64,000 nucleotides of DNA, taken from the NCBI GenBank assembly GCA_019751125.1, contig JAIENU010000003.1:1-64000 (forward strand). Reading direction: 5' to 3'. Below are positions 37,969 through 49,327 of the stretch, piece after piece. Positions within the stretch are counted from its first letter, which is position 1, and each line of letters starts with the position of its first letter. Origin of the DNA: Burkholderiales bacterium (GTDB lineage: Bacteria > Pseudomonadota > Gammaproteobacteria > Burkholderiales > SG8-41). Made by a program: the position numbers and the translations under genes. The notes beneath the pieces were generated by a model that saw only the letters and a list, made by a program, of their open reading frames with translations, did no database searches and was not told the DNA's origin.

Positions 37969-40900
37969 ATGAAAGTACAGACCAAGGAAGCAATGGTCAC
38001 CGCGGTTTCGCTGCTGGCGGTCGCTCTGATCGTATCCACACTGCTGTGGACATACCGGGCGGTGGATACCGCCAACCGCCAGCGCCAGCAGGCGAGCGAG
38101 ATTGCGCGCGGTCTTTCACAGCTCAGGCTGTTGACCTTCGAGTACCGCCTCTACCGTTCCAGCGACATCGAAAAGAAGTGGTACGTGGTGTCAGGCACCG
38201 TTGACCGCAACATCGAAAACACTGAAACCTCCACGCCAATGCAGAAGGAGCTGCTTGAGCGGCTGCGGGAACGGCGTTCGCTGATCAAGAAAATATTTGG
38301 CGAGATTGTGGACCGTTATGCGGTTTTCAACGCAGGCGCGGCCGGCAAGGTGCAGGAGCATGTTCACAACAACAAGCTGTTCAGCGGCATGCTGGCCGAG
38401 CAGCAGAAGAATTTCCAGGACATATTCCGGTTGACCGACATCGCATCCAATCGCATCCTGGAGGCGCAGCGCAGACTGCTGTTCGTGGCCCTCGGGGGGC
38501 TGGGGCTGATTGCACTGATCAAGATCCTGTCCTGGTGGAGGTTGCGCCGTGAGGTGCTGCAGCCGATCGGGGAGCTGGAGTTTGCGGCAGGCCATGTCGG
38601 ACAGCACAGCTGGAGTTTCAAGGCGCGTGCCGGCGATGACGAAGTGGCGGGGCTTGGTGCCAGCCTCAATGCCATGGCGGCGAGGATCGAGGCGCAGGCC
38701 AATGCGCTGATGCAGGCGCGCGACGGCATGGAGCAGATGGTGCGTGAACGCACTGCCGAACTCGAAAACGCGCTGAAGGAACTGCAGTCAAGCCAGGCTG
38801 CGCTGATCGACAGCGAGCAGCGCTTCCGTGCCATTTTTGATCATGCCGGTGTCGGTATCACGATGCGGTCCGCGCATGACCGCAACCTGCCCTGGATCCA
38901 GGTCAATGATCATTTCTGCAAGATGCTCGGTTATTCAAGGGAGGAGCTGCTGAAGCTGAGCACTGCGGACATTACCCCACCAGAGCATCTGGCCAATGCG
39001 CTGGCCGACAACGAGAGCATGAAAAAAGGGGATCTTTCCTTTTATGCCCGGGAGAAACAGGTCATCCGCAAGGATGGCCAGAAGATATGGGTGCTGCTCA
39101 CCGTTTCGACGCTGGCAGGCCCGGACGGCAAGCCGGTGAATCTGATCGCCACCTACCAGGACATCAACCAGCGCCACGAAGCCGAGATCAGCATCCGGCG
39201 CCTGAATCGCGTCTATGCCGTGCTCAGCGGCATCAACCTGCTGATATCCAGGGTTCACGATCTGCCGTTACTGCTGCCGGAAGCCTGCCGCATCGCCGTC
39301 GAGCAAGGTGGTTTCGCGCTGGCCTGGATCGGCATCCACGACAACAAGGCCCGGAAAATTCTGCCCGTAGCCTGGGCTGGCGAGCATAGCGAGGCGCTCG
39401 CAAAAGCCGGCACCTCGGCCACACCTGAACACCCCCTGGGGCATGGCGTGACTGGCCGAGCCGTCGAGCTTAAGCGGCCCGTATTCATCAATGACCTGAC
39501 GCTGTGGCCTGACTTCGGTTCCCCGAGAAGGCGCGAGGCCATCCGCCTGGGTTATCGCTCGACAATCGCTTTGCCGCTGATTGTTGATGGTGAGGCGGTT
39601 GCCGTGCTCACGCTGTATGCCATTGAGTCCGGATTCTTCGATGCGAAAGAAGTGGCCCTGCTTACGGAGCTGGCTGGCAATGTCTCCATCGGCATGGAGG
39701 GGATTGAGCGGCAGCGGAAAATCGAAAAGCTGTCGCGCATTCGCGCGGTTTCGGCACGGATCAATGCGGCCATCGTCCGTATCCGTGACCGCGAAACCCT
39801 GCTCCGTGAAACCTGCAACATTGTCTTCAAGCACGGCGGCTTCGAGCTGATCTGGATCGGCGACGTCAATGCCGAAAAGCGGGAAATCCGCTCCGTGGCC
39901 TGGAACGGTTTCCCGATCGAGGTGATCAACCAACTGGACTGGAGCGATTTGGGGGAGGGGAAAAAAACCTTGGCCGAAGCCATGCGTACCGGCAAAGCCT
40001 ATGTCCGCCATAAGCTGGATGAAGACCTGCCCGCGGGTACCTTGCGGAGCGAAGCCATCACCCAGGGCTATGCCTCCTCGGCCTGCCTGCCGCTCCAAGT
40101 GGAGGGCCAAGTCGAAGCCTTCATCCTGCTGTTCTCGAAAGAAGAGGCGTTTTTCGATGAGGATGAGCTTGAACTGCTGAAGGAGGTCGCGGCAGACGTG
40201 TCGCTGGCCCTGCAGACCATCAAGAGCCGCGAACGGCTGGATTACCTGTCCTATTACGATCCGCTGACCGGCCTGCCGAACAGGACGCTGTTCATGGACC
40301 GCGCCAGCCAGCAGATGCGCATGCGTGGAGAAGAGCAGCGGATCGTGGCGCTGATGCTGGTCAACATCGACCGCTTCCGCTACATCAACGAGACCTTTGG
40401 CCGCAGTGGTGGTGATACCCTGCTGAAGCTGGTGGCAAGAAGGCTCGAAACCTCCTTTCACGGCAAGGATTACATTGCGCGCATCGATGCCGACAGTTTT
40501 GCCGTCGTTGTCCGCGGCATCGCCGATTCATCCCGGATCCTGCACATCATTGAAGATCGCATCCTGAGCTGCTTTGCCGGGGATTTCGATATCGAGGGCA
40601 AGGAGGTGCGTGTGGCGGCCAAGGTCGGTGTCGCTGTTTTTCCGACGGATGGCGAAGACGCCGACAAGTTGTACCACAACGCCGAGGCTGCATTGAAGAT
40701 GGCCCGGGACTTGGGCGAGCGCCACCTGTTCTATGCCGCCGAAATGAACGCCAGGGCCGAGCAGACCCTGACGCTGGAAACCCGGTTGCGCAAGGCGGTC
40801 CAGAATCAGGAGTTTGTCCTGTATTACCATCCAAAGCACTGCCTGGCCAGCGGCAGAATCGTCGGCATGGAGGCGCTGATCCGCTGGCAGGACCCGGCAT

Positions 40901-41544
40901 CGGGACTGGTGCCGCCCGGCGTCTTTATCTCCCTGCTTGAGGAAACCGGCCTGATACTGGAGGTCGGCAAATGGGCGTTAAATGAGGTGCTTAGGCAGCA
41001 CAGCGAGTGGACGGCACTGGGGCTCAAGGTTCCGCGGATTGCGGTCAATGTGTCCGCCATCCAGTTGCAGCAGAAGAATTTCTCCGATGTGGTGATCGGT
41101 GCGGTCCAGGCGCAGGGTGACAACCCCGACGCACTGGAGCTCGAGATCACGGAAAGCCTGCTGATGAAGGACGTTCAGGCCAGCCTGCGCACCCTGTCGG
41201 TATTGCGCGGCCTGGGTGTCACCATCGCAATGGATGATTTTGGCACCGGATATTCGTCGCTGGCCTATATCGCGAGGCTGCCGATCACTTCGATCAAGAT
41301 TGACCGCGCCTTCATCACCGGGATGACCGATGGTCCGCAGAACATGAGCATCGTGACCACGGTCGTCGGGCTTGCCCATGCCATGAACCTGAAGGTGGTG
41401 GCCGAGGGCGTCGAAACCCGCGAGCAGGCCGATCTGCTGAGCATGCTGAAATGCGACGAGGTGCAGGGTTATTTATTCAGCAAACCCGTGCCCGCACAGG
41501 CGATGCAGGCGCTGCTCGAGGGCTCGGCAGCAGGACAAAATTGA
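37969..41544 (+). CDS. Membrane PAS/GAF/EAL signalling protein, probable c-di-GMP phosphodiesterase
   Basis: A 1191-residue protein. Reading order: TM helix (about 9-29), periplasmic helical sensor region (30-165), second TM helix (166-186), HAMP and coiled coil (190-280), PAS (280-405), two GAF domains (420-560 and 590-745), a GGDEF-fold domain (760-920) and an EAL domain (930-1185). The GGDEF signature has decayed to DADSF in RIDADSFAVVV, so cyclase activity is unlikely. The EAL site is intact: MEALIRW, NVSAIQL, EITESLL, MDDFGTGYSSL, IKIDRAF and AEGVET. It therefore probably degrades cyclic di-GMP under control of small-molecule or redox sensing by the PAS/GAF domains. No cognate partner is encoded nearby. 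Confidence 0.92.
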   Translation: MKVQTKEAMVTAVSLLAVALIVSTLLWTYRAVDTANRQRQQASEIARGLSQLRLLTFEYRLYRSSDIEKKWYVVSGTVDRNIENTETSTPMQKELLERLRERRSLIKKIFGEIVDRYAVFNAGAAGKVQEHVHNNKLFSGMLAEQQKNFQDIFRLTDIASNRILEAQRRLLFVALGGLGLIALIKILSWWRLRREVLQPIGELEFAAGHVGQHSWSFKARAGDDEVAGLGASLNAMAARIEAQANALMQARDGMEQMVRERTAELENALKELQSSQAALIDSEQRFRAIFDHAGVGITMRSAHDRNLPWIQVNDHFCKMLGYSREELLKLSTADITPPEHLANALADNESMKKGDLSFYAREKQVIRKDGQKIWVLLTVSTLAGPDGKPVNLIATYQDINQRHEAEISIRRLNRVYAVLSGINLLISRVHDLPLLLPEACRIAVEQGGFALAWIGIHDNKARKILPVAWAGEHSEALAKAGTSATPEHPLGHGVTGRAVELKRPVFINDLTLWPDFGSPRRREAIRLGYRSTIALPLIVDGEAVAVLTLYAIESGFFDAKEVALLTELAGNVSIGMEGIERQRKIEKLSRIRAVSARINAAIVRIRDRETLLRETCNIVFKHGGFELIWIGDVNAEKREIRSVAWNGFPIEVINQLDWSDLGEGKKTLAEAMRTGKAYVRHKLDEDLPAGTLRSEAITQGYASSACLPLQVEGQVEAFILLFSKEEAFFDEDELELLKEVAADVSLALQTIKSRERLDYLSYYDPLTGLPNRTLFMDRASQQMRMRGEEQRIVALMLVNIDRFRYINETFGRSGGDTLLKLVARRLETSFHGKDYIARIDADSFAVVVRGIADSSRILHIIEDRILSCFAGDFDIEGKEVRVAAKVGVAVFPTDGEDADKLYHNAEAALKMARDLGERHLFYAAEMNARAEQTLTLETRLRKAVQNQEFVLYYHPKHCLASGRIVGMEALIRWQDPASGLVPPGVFISLLEETGLILEVGKWALNEVLRQHSEWTALGLKVPRIAVNVSAIQLQQKNFSDVVIGAVQAQGDNPDALELEITESLLMKDVQASLRTLSVLRGLGVTIAMDDFGTGYSSLAYIARLPITSIKIDRAFITGMTDGPQNMSIVTTVVGLAHAMNLKVVAEGVETREQADLLSMLKCDEVQGYLFSKPVPAQAMQALLEGSAAGQN

Positions 41545-41570
41545 GTCTGGGGTCGCGGTCGGAGCGTGAC

Positions 41571-42908
41571 TTATTTTTTGGTGTTCTTGCCGCCGCCAAA
41601 CAATCCCTCGGCCCAGTTGCCGACCTTGGCACCTGCAGCCGTTCCGACACCGGGCAATACCACGCTGCCCAGCGCCGCGCCGGCCATCGAAGCGCCGCTG
41701 GGCAGGGCCATCGGCGAGTCCACCGTGCCGCTGATGTTGAGCGGCACCACCAGCGTACTGCCCACCTGCGCGTTGACCCGGCCGGAGAGTGATTTGTCCG
41801 GTGCGATGGTGACATTGCCTTCGGCGCCGAGCGAGCCCGAGGTCACCTTGAGGTTGGTGATGCGCTGGGTGCCGCGGTCCATCGCAAAATGCCCGGTCAG
41901 CGTGTCGAAGCGGGTTTCACCGCCGCTTTCACGCTTGATCAGCTGGGTTGCCGCGCGTTGCAGGTCGATGCCCTGCAGCACGCCATTGCGGATGTCGAAG
42001 GGCGTCTCCAGGCGCATCGCCGCGGCGATCTGTTCCGGTTTCGCGGTTTCACCGGAGAACACCGGTTTTGCGTTCAGGCGGCCGCTGATTTTTGCGGACG
42101 GTGAAAACAGCGGCACCAGTTCGCGCAGTTCCACGGCATCAACCGCGAGTTGGCCTTTCAGGCGCAGGCCTTTCTGCCAGTCGATTTCCATCGTGCCGCC
42201 GATTTTTCCCTGATAGAGCTTCGATTCGAGCTGGCGCAGGTCGAGGCTGGTCGGCGTGGCGAAGCCGCTGACCTTCAATTCGTCGAACTTCATCGGCGGT
42301 CCCAGCGGCAGCGACCAGTCGCGGGCATCGACGGCCAGGCGCAGCCGGCCCTTGTCGGCGGGCAGCAGGGACGCTTTCAGCTTGCCGTCGCGGGCGCTGA
42401 GCAGTGCGCGCAGCGGCAGACCGTCATCACCGATATCGACTTCAGCATCGAAGGGGCCGAGTTTTTTCTTCTGCAGTTGCAGCGAAGCATCATTAAGGCG
42501 GATTTCGCGGACCACCACCTTGAAGGCCGCGGGCGGCGCCTTGGGATCGGTCTTGGTCCACTGCGGAATCTTGTCGAGCGCGCGTTGTGTGATCAGCAGG
42601 CCGTCAATATCGATGCTGCGGATGACCTTGGTCGAAGACAGCATTGAAAGAAGATCGGGCGTGACGGCGACCTTGCCGGCCTTGAGATGATCGCCAGCCT
42701 TGCCGACTTCAATACCCTCGATCACGGCATGGGGCAGGGGCAGGCCGCGCAGGGCGAGCTTGCGCAGGGTGACGGGCTCTTTCAGCTTGTCGGAGACCAT
42801 GGCCTCGATTTGCGGCCGGTAGTCATCCAGCGAGACAAACAGCGGCACCACTGCGAGTGCAGCCAAAAAGACCGAAAAAACCAGAACTGCACGCTTAAAC
42901 CACTTCAT
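41571..42908 (-). CDS. AsmA family protein
   Basis: A 445-residue envelope protein with an N-terminal membrane helix (WFKRAVLVFSVFLAALAVV) and a long periplasmic AsmA-type beta-rich region; the C-terminal half contains LSGRVNAQVGSTLVVPLNIS and a Gly/Lys ending. AsmA-like proteins belong to a superfamily implicated in lipid transport between inner and outer membranes. The ATG at 42908 begins directly before the membrane helix; a longer upstream frame adds no signal. It converges on the EAL gene with a 26-bp gap and no terminator. Confidence 0.85.
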   Translation of the reverse strand: MKWFKRAVLVFSVFLAALAVVPLFVSLDDYRPQIEAMVSDKLKEPVTLRKLALRGLPLPHAVIEGIEVGKAGDHLKAGKVAVTPDLLSMLSSTKVIRSIDIDGLLITQRALDKIPQWTKTDPKAPPAAFKVVVREIRLNDASLQLQKKKLGPFDAEVDIGDDGLPLRALLSARDGKLKASLLPADKGRLRLAVDARDWSLPLGPPMKFDELKVSGFATPTSLDLRQLESKLYQGKIGGTMEIDWQKGLRLKGQLAVDAVELRELVPLFSPSAKISGRLNAKPVFSGETAKPEQIAAAMRLETPFDIRNGVLQGIDLQRAATQLIKRESGGETRFDTLTGHFAMDRGTQRITNLKVTSGSLGAEGNVTIAPDKSLSGRVNAQVGSTLVVPLNISGTVDSPMALPSGASMAGAALGSVVLPGVGTAAGAKVGNWAEGLFGGGKNTKK

Positions 42909-42999
42909 TTCACTGGATATCCTGCGTTGACCGGCATGGCACCGGAAGATAGAATACGCCCCTCGCTGAATGGCTAACAACCGGTTTTTCCAGCGAAAT

Positions 43000-43075
43000 T
43001 CCCCGATAGCTCAGTCGGTAGAGCGACGGACTGTTAATCCGCAGGTCCCTGGTTCGAGCCCAGGTCGGGGAGCCA
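43000..43075 (+). tRNA. tRNA-Asn (anticodon GUU)
   Basis: A 76-nt tRNA: acceptor TCCCCGA / TCGGGGA, D arm AGCTCAGTCGGTAGAGC, anticodon loop CTGTTAA (anticodon GTT), GGTTCGAGCC T arm and encoded GCCA. Confidence 0.97.
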
Positions 43076-43084
43076 GATACTGGG

Positions 43085-43110
43085 AAAAAGCCCGCACCAG
43101 CGGGCTTTTT
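43085..43110 (+). terminator. Terminator after tRNA-Asn
   Basis: AAAAAGCCCGC, ACCA loop, GCGGGCTTTTT, ten bases after the tRNA. Symmetric A/T flanks would also allow use from the minus strand. Confidence 0.85.
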
Positions 43111-43152
43111 GCTTTGATGCCCCCGTTGCCGATGAACGGCGTGACGGAATTG

Positions 43153-43995
43153 TCATCGCGGGTTTTGATCCGGTATTTTCAGAAAGCGCCGGTCGAAGGG
43201 ATTTTTCGGCAAACCCAGAACAGTCCGGACTGCCAGAATGAATGCGTTTGGATCAAAGGGCTTGGTGATATAGCCATTGGCTCCGCCGGCAAGTCCCTTG
43301 AGCACAGATTCGCGGGAGGCCCTGGCGGTCAGCATCAATACCGGAACAGATCGCAACACCGGATGTTCACGCATCTTGTAAAGAACAGAAAAACCGTCAG
43401 TATCGGGCAGGACAACATCCAGCAGGACCAGATCAGGCAACGGTAGACTTCCCAGTTGTGCGACGATCTCATCACGATTGCTTGCGATTGCGGCCGTGAA
43501 TCCCTCGAACTCAAGTTGCTGCCCAAGGAATCTGGCGAGACTCAAGTCATCTTCAATGACCAGTATCCTGGGCGCTTCAGTGCTTTCCCTCGTTACTGGA
43601 GGGCGTAACGCGATTCGGACGAAGTAGCCGCTTTTCTGCAAGGTTGAGACGCCGCATGCAGCCTCTGATTCTGCAAGCTCAATGGTCCTGGATGAGGGCA
43701 GCCTGGGCGCTGCCCTGAAAAAATCGATGAAATCCAGCGAATCGGTGATCTGATTCGAGGCCAGATCAATGTAGCCCTCTTGGATAAGAACCTGCAGTGT
43801 CGAGAAAAATACATCTGTGCCAAGCTGAAGACGGCTCATCGTTTTTGAGACATTCGCTCTGCCGTCAGTCAGCACGAGAATTTCGAGCGCTTCGCGGGTG
43901 ACTGTGGTCTCAGCGGACTGGAGTTCGTCAATGCCGCGTCTGGTCAGTATGAAAACATCCTGATCATGGATGTTGTTGGGGTTCAGAAGTGGCAT
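43153..43995 (-). CDS. Response regulator with C-terminal receiver domain
   Basis: A 280-residue protein with unusual domain order. The N-terminal 140 residues contain a helical, possibly winged-helix region (TREALEILVLTDGRANVSKTMSRLQLG) that I cannot assign to a family. A complete receiver domain follows at about 143-265: acidic pair in VIEDD, phosphoacceptor Asp in LVLLDVVLPD, Thr in LMLTAR and Lys in YITKPFD. No histidine kinase is adjacent, so it is an orphan. Base composition is more AT-rich than in neighbouring genes. About 285 bp without genes lie between its start and the tyrB terminator. Confidence 0.85.
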   Translation of the reverse strand: MPLLNPNNIHDQDVFILTRRGIDELQSAETTVTREALEILVLTDGRANVSKTMSRLQLGTDVFFSTLQVLIQEGYIDLASNQITDSLDFIDFFRAAPRLPSSRTIELAESEAACGVSTLQKSGYFVRIALRPPVTRESTEAPRILVIEDDLSLARFLGQQLEFEGFTAAIASNRDEIVAQLGSLPLPDLVLLDVVLPDTDGFSVLYKMREHPVLRSVPVLMLTARASRESVLKGLAGGANGYITKPFDPNAFILAVRTVLGLPKNPFDRRFLKIPDQNPR

Positions 43996-44234
43996 GCCGG
44001 GAGTGTCCGAAATCGTTCAATGGTCCGATAAAACCGGACTTGCACATTGTAAGATGTATTTCAGATTGGCGTTATTTCCAAAAGAGTCATCGGGTTACGG
44101 CAATCAAGCCTTGAATGCCGGAGTTCGCAGGGCAACTTTTGCGCGGCCAGTCTGAGGGGGCAGCTTTTTTGTCGGGGCACTGCGATCCTGCCGGGCCGCA
44201 GAAGGTTTGCGGCTCGCATCGGAACGGCACACAC

Positions 44235-44264
44235 AAAAAAGCCCGCAGAAACGCGGGCTTTTTT
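44235..44264 (-). terminator. Terminator of tyrB
   Basis: AAAAAAGCCCGC, a short loop and GCGGGCTTTTTT, 17 nt downstream of the tyrB stop codon on the minus strand. Confidence 0.85.
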
Positions 44265-44280
44265 CATGTTGCAGCCCCGG

Positions 44281-45492
44281 TCAGCTGCTGACCAGCACAT
44301 CGCCGATGGCTTTCGCCACGTAGTCGATGTTCTTGGTGTTCAGCGCGGCGACGCAGATGCGACCGCTGTCCAGCGCATAGATCGAATACTTCTCGCGCAG
44401 CTTGGTGACCTGTGCCTTGGTCAGGCCTGAATACGAGAACATGCCGCGCTGGTCGACGATGAAGCCGAAATCGAAGTCGGCGCGCTGCTCACGCACTTTT
44501 TCCACCAGCGCCTTGCGCATGACCTTGATGCGGTCGCGCATGTCGCCGAGTTCCTTTTCCCACAGCGCGCGCAGTTCGGGGTTGGTCAGCACCATGGCCA
44601 CCGCCTGGCCGCCGTGGGTCGGCGGGTTGGAGTAGTTGGTGCGGATCACGCGCTTCAACTGGCTCAGCGTGCGCGCGGCTTCTTCCTTGTCGCGGGTGAC
44701 GATGCTCAGCGCACCGACACGCTCGCCGTACAGCGACATCGATTTTGAATACGAGCTGGACACGAACACCGCCGGCAGTTCAGTGGCGAATTTGCGCACC
44801 ACCGCGGCATCGGCATCGAGGCCGTCGGCAAAACCCTGGTAGGCGAGGTCGAGGAAGGGCACCAGCTCGCGCTGTTTCACCGCATCCAGCACCTTCTGCC
44901 ACTGCGCCGGCGTGAGGTCGATGCCGGTCGGGTTGTGGCAGCAGGCATGCAGCACCACCACCGAGCCTTTGGCCATCGCGTTCAGCGCGGCGAGCATGTC
45001 GTCGAACTTCACGCCGTTGGTGGCGGCATCGTAGTAGGGGTAGGTCTTGACGTTGAAGCCGGCGTATTCAAACAGCGCGCGGTGGTTTTCCCAGCTCGGG
45101 TCGCTGATATAGAGGTCGGCGCCGGGGTTGAAGCGGCGCAGGAAGTCGCCGCCGACCTTCAGGCCGCCGGTGCCGCCGAGGGTCTGCACGGTAACCACGC
45201 GGCCGGATTTGACCGGTTCGGAGTCGGCGCCGAACAGCGCCTGCTGAGTCGCCTTGTCATAGGCGGCAATGCCGTCGATCGGCAGATAGCCGCGGGGCAG
45301 CGCGGTTTCGACCAGCTTCTGCTCGGCCTTGCGCACGCACTGCAGCACCGGCACCTTGCCGTCATCGTCCGTATAAATGCCGACGCCCAGGTTCACTTTT
45401 TTCGGATTGGTATCAGCTACATAGGCTTCGGTAACGCCGAGGATCGGGTCCTTGGGCGCCATTTCGATCTTGTCGAGGACGGAGCTGGTCAT
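44281..45492 (-). CDS. tyrB: Aromatic/aspartate aminotransferase
   Basis: A 403-residue class I PLP aminotransferase of the AspC/TyrB family, which transaminates aspartate, tyrosine and phenylalanine. Signatures are the N-terminal MAPKDPILGVTEAYVAD, HACCHNPTGIDLTPAQW in the cofactor site, the PLP lysine in SSSYSKSMSLYGERVGAL near residue 254 and the C-terminal GRICVAALNTKNIDYVA with the substrate-carboxylate arginine. TyrB versus AspC cannot be separated from sequence alone. It could complete the phenylalanine/tyrosine pathway begun by pheA and tyrA elsewhere in the window. Confidence 0.93.
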   Translation of the reverse strand: MTSSVLDKIEMAPKDPILGVTEAYVADTNPKKVNLGVGIYTDDDGKVPVLQCVRKAEQKLVETALPRGYLPIDGIAAYDKATQQALFGADSEPVKSGRVVTVQTLGGTGGLKVGGDFLRRFNPGADLYISDPSWENHRALFEYAGFNVKTYPYYDAATNGVKFDDMLAALNAMAKGSVVVLHACCHNPTGIDLTPAQWQKVLDAVKQRELVPFLDLAYQGFADGLDADAAVVRKFATELPAVFVSSSYSKSMSLYGERVGALSIVTRDKEEAARTLSQLKRVIRTNYSNPPTHGGQAVAMVLTNPELRALWEKELGDMRDRIKVMRKALVEKVREQRADFDFGFIVDQRGMFSYSGLTKAQVTKLREKYSIYALDSGRICVAALNTKNIDYVAKAIGDVLVSS

Positions 45493-45643
45493 GGCAGGCT
45501 TGAATGGTTAGAAAATGGGCCGGAAAGACCGCATTTTAGCCGTCTTTTTGCACTGCACCCAAACAGTGCCGGAAGAGGCACCGGAACTGCGCGTCGCCTG
45601 GGGGAGGGCAAACCGGTAACATCGACGCTTTTGCCTGCCGCGC

Positions 45644-47664
<2,021 letters not shown>

Positions 47665-47668
<4 letters not shown>

Positions 47669-48138
47669 ACAAGAAGATTCTGTTTGTCTGCATGGGCAAC
47701 ATCTGCCGCTCACCAACTGCGGAAGGTGTGTTCCGCCATGTCGTCGAACGTGATGGCTTGAGCGGTGCCATCCATATCGATTCTGCTGGCACCCACGCTT
47801 ATCACATCGGTGAACCGCCCGATGCGCGTTCGCAGGCCGCGGCGGCGAAGCGCGGATATGACCTGTCAGCGCAGCGGGCGCGGCAGGTGTCTGTGGAAGA
47901 CTTCGCCGAATTTGATTACGTGCTGGCGATGGACCTGCACAACCGCGAGCTGCTGTTGCAGCGTTGCCCGGCGGAACATCGCGGCAAGGTGCGGTTGTTT
48001 CTGGAATTTGCCGAGGGTGCTGCAGTACGCGAGGTGCCTGATCCGTATTACGGCGGGGCGCAGGGTTTCGAGGCCGTGCTGGATCTGGTTGAAGATGCCG
48101 CCGAGGGTTTGCTGCGGCACATCAAAAATAGTCAATAA
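47665..48138 (+). CDS. Low-molecular-weight protein-tyrosine phosphatase
   Basis: A 157-residue cytoplasmic phosphatase with the P-loop [16 protein letters not shown] (catalytic Cys and Arg of C-x5-R, plus Ser) at residues 8-23 and the general-acid loop VPDPYYGG near residue 127. It overlaps uvrB by 4 nt, although no functional link is evident. Possible substrates are tyrosine-phosphorylated proteins or arginine phosphates, depending on the subfamily; no tyrosine kinase is seen in this window. The last codon and stop lie within motif copy 5. Confidence 0.93.
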
Positions 48139-48156
48139 AAACAATGACTTATAAAG
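48131..48156 (+). repeat. Post-stop AT-rich motif, copy 5 (LMW-PTP stop)
   Basis: CAATAAAAACAATGACTTAT is a perfect consensus match, sense to the phosphatase gene. The gene's TAA stop codon (48136-48138) is part of the motif, and the terminator hairpin begins right after it. Confidence 0.8.
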
Positions 48157-48187
48157 AAAACGGCAGCTCGGGGCTGCCGTTTTGTTT
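48157..48187. terminator. Bidirectional terminator after LMW-PTP
   Basis: ACGGCAGC, TCGG loop, GGCTGCCGT followed by TTTGTTTTT; the A-run on the other side can serve the convergent Bug gene. Confidence 0.85.
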
Positions 48188-48206
48188 TTGGGCCGGTCTC
48201 CAACGC

Positions 48207-49196
48207 TTATTCAAGCTTGATGTTCGCCGCCTTGATCACACGTACCCAGTCCTCGAATTCCTTGCGCATGAACTTGGCGAGTTCTTCCGGCGTGGTTGGC
48301 GCAGGTTCGGCGCCCTGGCTCGAGAAGCGCTTGGACATTTCCGGATCGTTGAGGGATTTGACCGTTTCGGCATTGATCTTGACGATGATGTCCTTCGGCA
48401 CGCCGGCATGGGCCATGAAGGCATACCAGGTCACGTACTGGAAACCCGGCACGCCGGATTCGGCGACGGTCGGGATGTCGGGCGCGGCAGGGGAACGCTT
48501 GGCGCTGCCGACGGCGATGCCACGCATGCGGCCATTCGCAATGTGCGGCAGTACCGAGGGCATGCTGTTGAACATCGCCGTGATCTGGCCGGAAATCAGG
48601 TCGGTCATCGCCGGGGCGGTGCCCTTGTAGGGAATATGCGTCAGGTTGGTGCCGGTCATCGACTTCAGCAGCTCCATGCCCATGTGCTGCGGGCTGCCGG
48701 GGCCGACCGAGCCGTAGTTGATCTGGCCGGGTTTTGATTTGGCGAGTTTGAGCAGATCCGGCACTGAACGCACCGGCAGCGAGGGATGCACGACGAGGAT
48801 CTGCGGATTGATCACCAGCAGCGAGATCGGCGCGAGGTCCTTGAACACGTCGTACGGCAGTTTCGGATTCAGCGCGGGTGCCAGCGCCAGCGAGCCGCCG
48901 GTACCGAAGAGGATGGTGTAGCCGTCGGGCGGCGCGCGCAGCACGGTTTCGACACCGATGATGCCGCCGGCGCCGGGGCGGTTCTCGACGACGATCTGCT
49001 GTTTCCAGGCTTCGGACATTTTCTGGCCCATCGCGCGGCCGACAAAATCGGTGGGGCCGCCGGGTGGGAAGTGGATCACCATGCGCATCGCGCGCGACGG
49101 AAAATTCTGCGCGGTCTGGGCCGCAGCCTCGCCGCTGATGGCCAATGTGGTTAAGGCTGCCGCAATGCAGCAGCCGATGCCGAATTTCTGTTTCAT
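48207..49196 (-). CDS. Bug/TctC-family periplasmic solute-binding protein
   Basis: A 329-residue Bug protein with a signal peptide (MKQKFGIGCCIAAALTTLAI... to an AAAQ site), MRMVIHFPPGGPTDFVGRAMGQKM as the family signature, VENRPGAGGIIGVETVLR and GGSLALAPALNPKLPYDVFKD. The ATG at 49196 was chosen over a longer frame because it starts the signal peptide and has a GGAGGAG ribosome binding site upstream. It is divergent from the ADP-forming acyl-CoA synthetase gene with 131 bp between starts, so a shared control region and a carboxylic-acid ligand activated by that enzyme are plausible. Confidence 0.92.
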   Translation of the reverse strand: MKQKFGIGCCIAAALTTLAISGEAAAQTAQNFPSRAMRMVIHFPPGGPTDFVGRAMGQKMSEAWKQQIVVENRPGAGGIIGVETVLRAPPDGYTILFGTGGSLALAPALNPKLPYDVFKDLAPISLLVINPQILVVHPSLPVRSVPDLLKLAKSKPGQINYGSVGPGSPQHMGMELLKSMTGTNLTHIPYKGTAPAMTDLISGQITAMFNSMPSVLPHIANGRMRGIAVGSAKRSPAAPDIPTVAESGVPGFQYVTWYAFMAHAGVPKDIIVKINAETVKSLNDPEMSKRFSSQGAEPAPTTPEELAKFMRKEFEDWVRVIKAANIKLE

Positions 49197-49327
49197 GTGT
49201 TTTTCTCCTCCTGTGCGGTCCGCACTGTGTGAATCTAGCATGAGTCGCGTTTGACCCGTAAGGATGCAGCGGCTATCTTCAACCGCTCCGCAGTTTTCAT
49301 TTTCCAGTCGATAATAAAGTCCAAAAA

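Noticed and set aside
45570-45590. Inverted CACTG / CAGTG repeat upstream of uvrB as a possible LexA box
   Set aside because: The distance between CTG and CAG is 8, whereas LexA sites need 10; no SOS control of uvrB can be claimed.
48144-48737. Plus-strand frame starting at the ATG inside motif copy 5
   Set aside because: It runs through a terminator and is antisense to a certain Bug gene.
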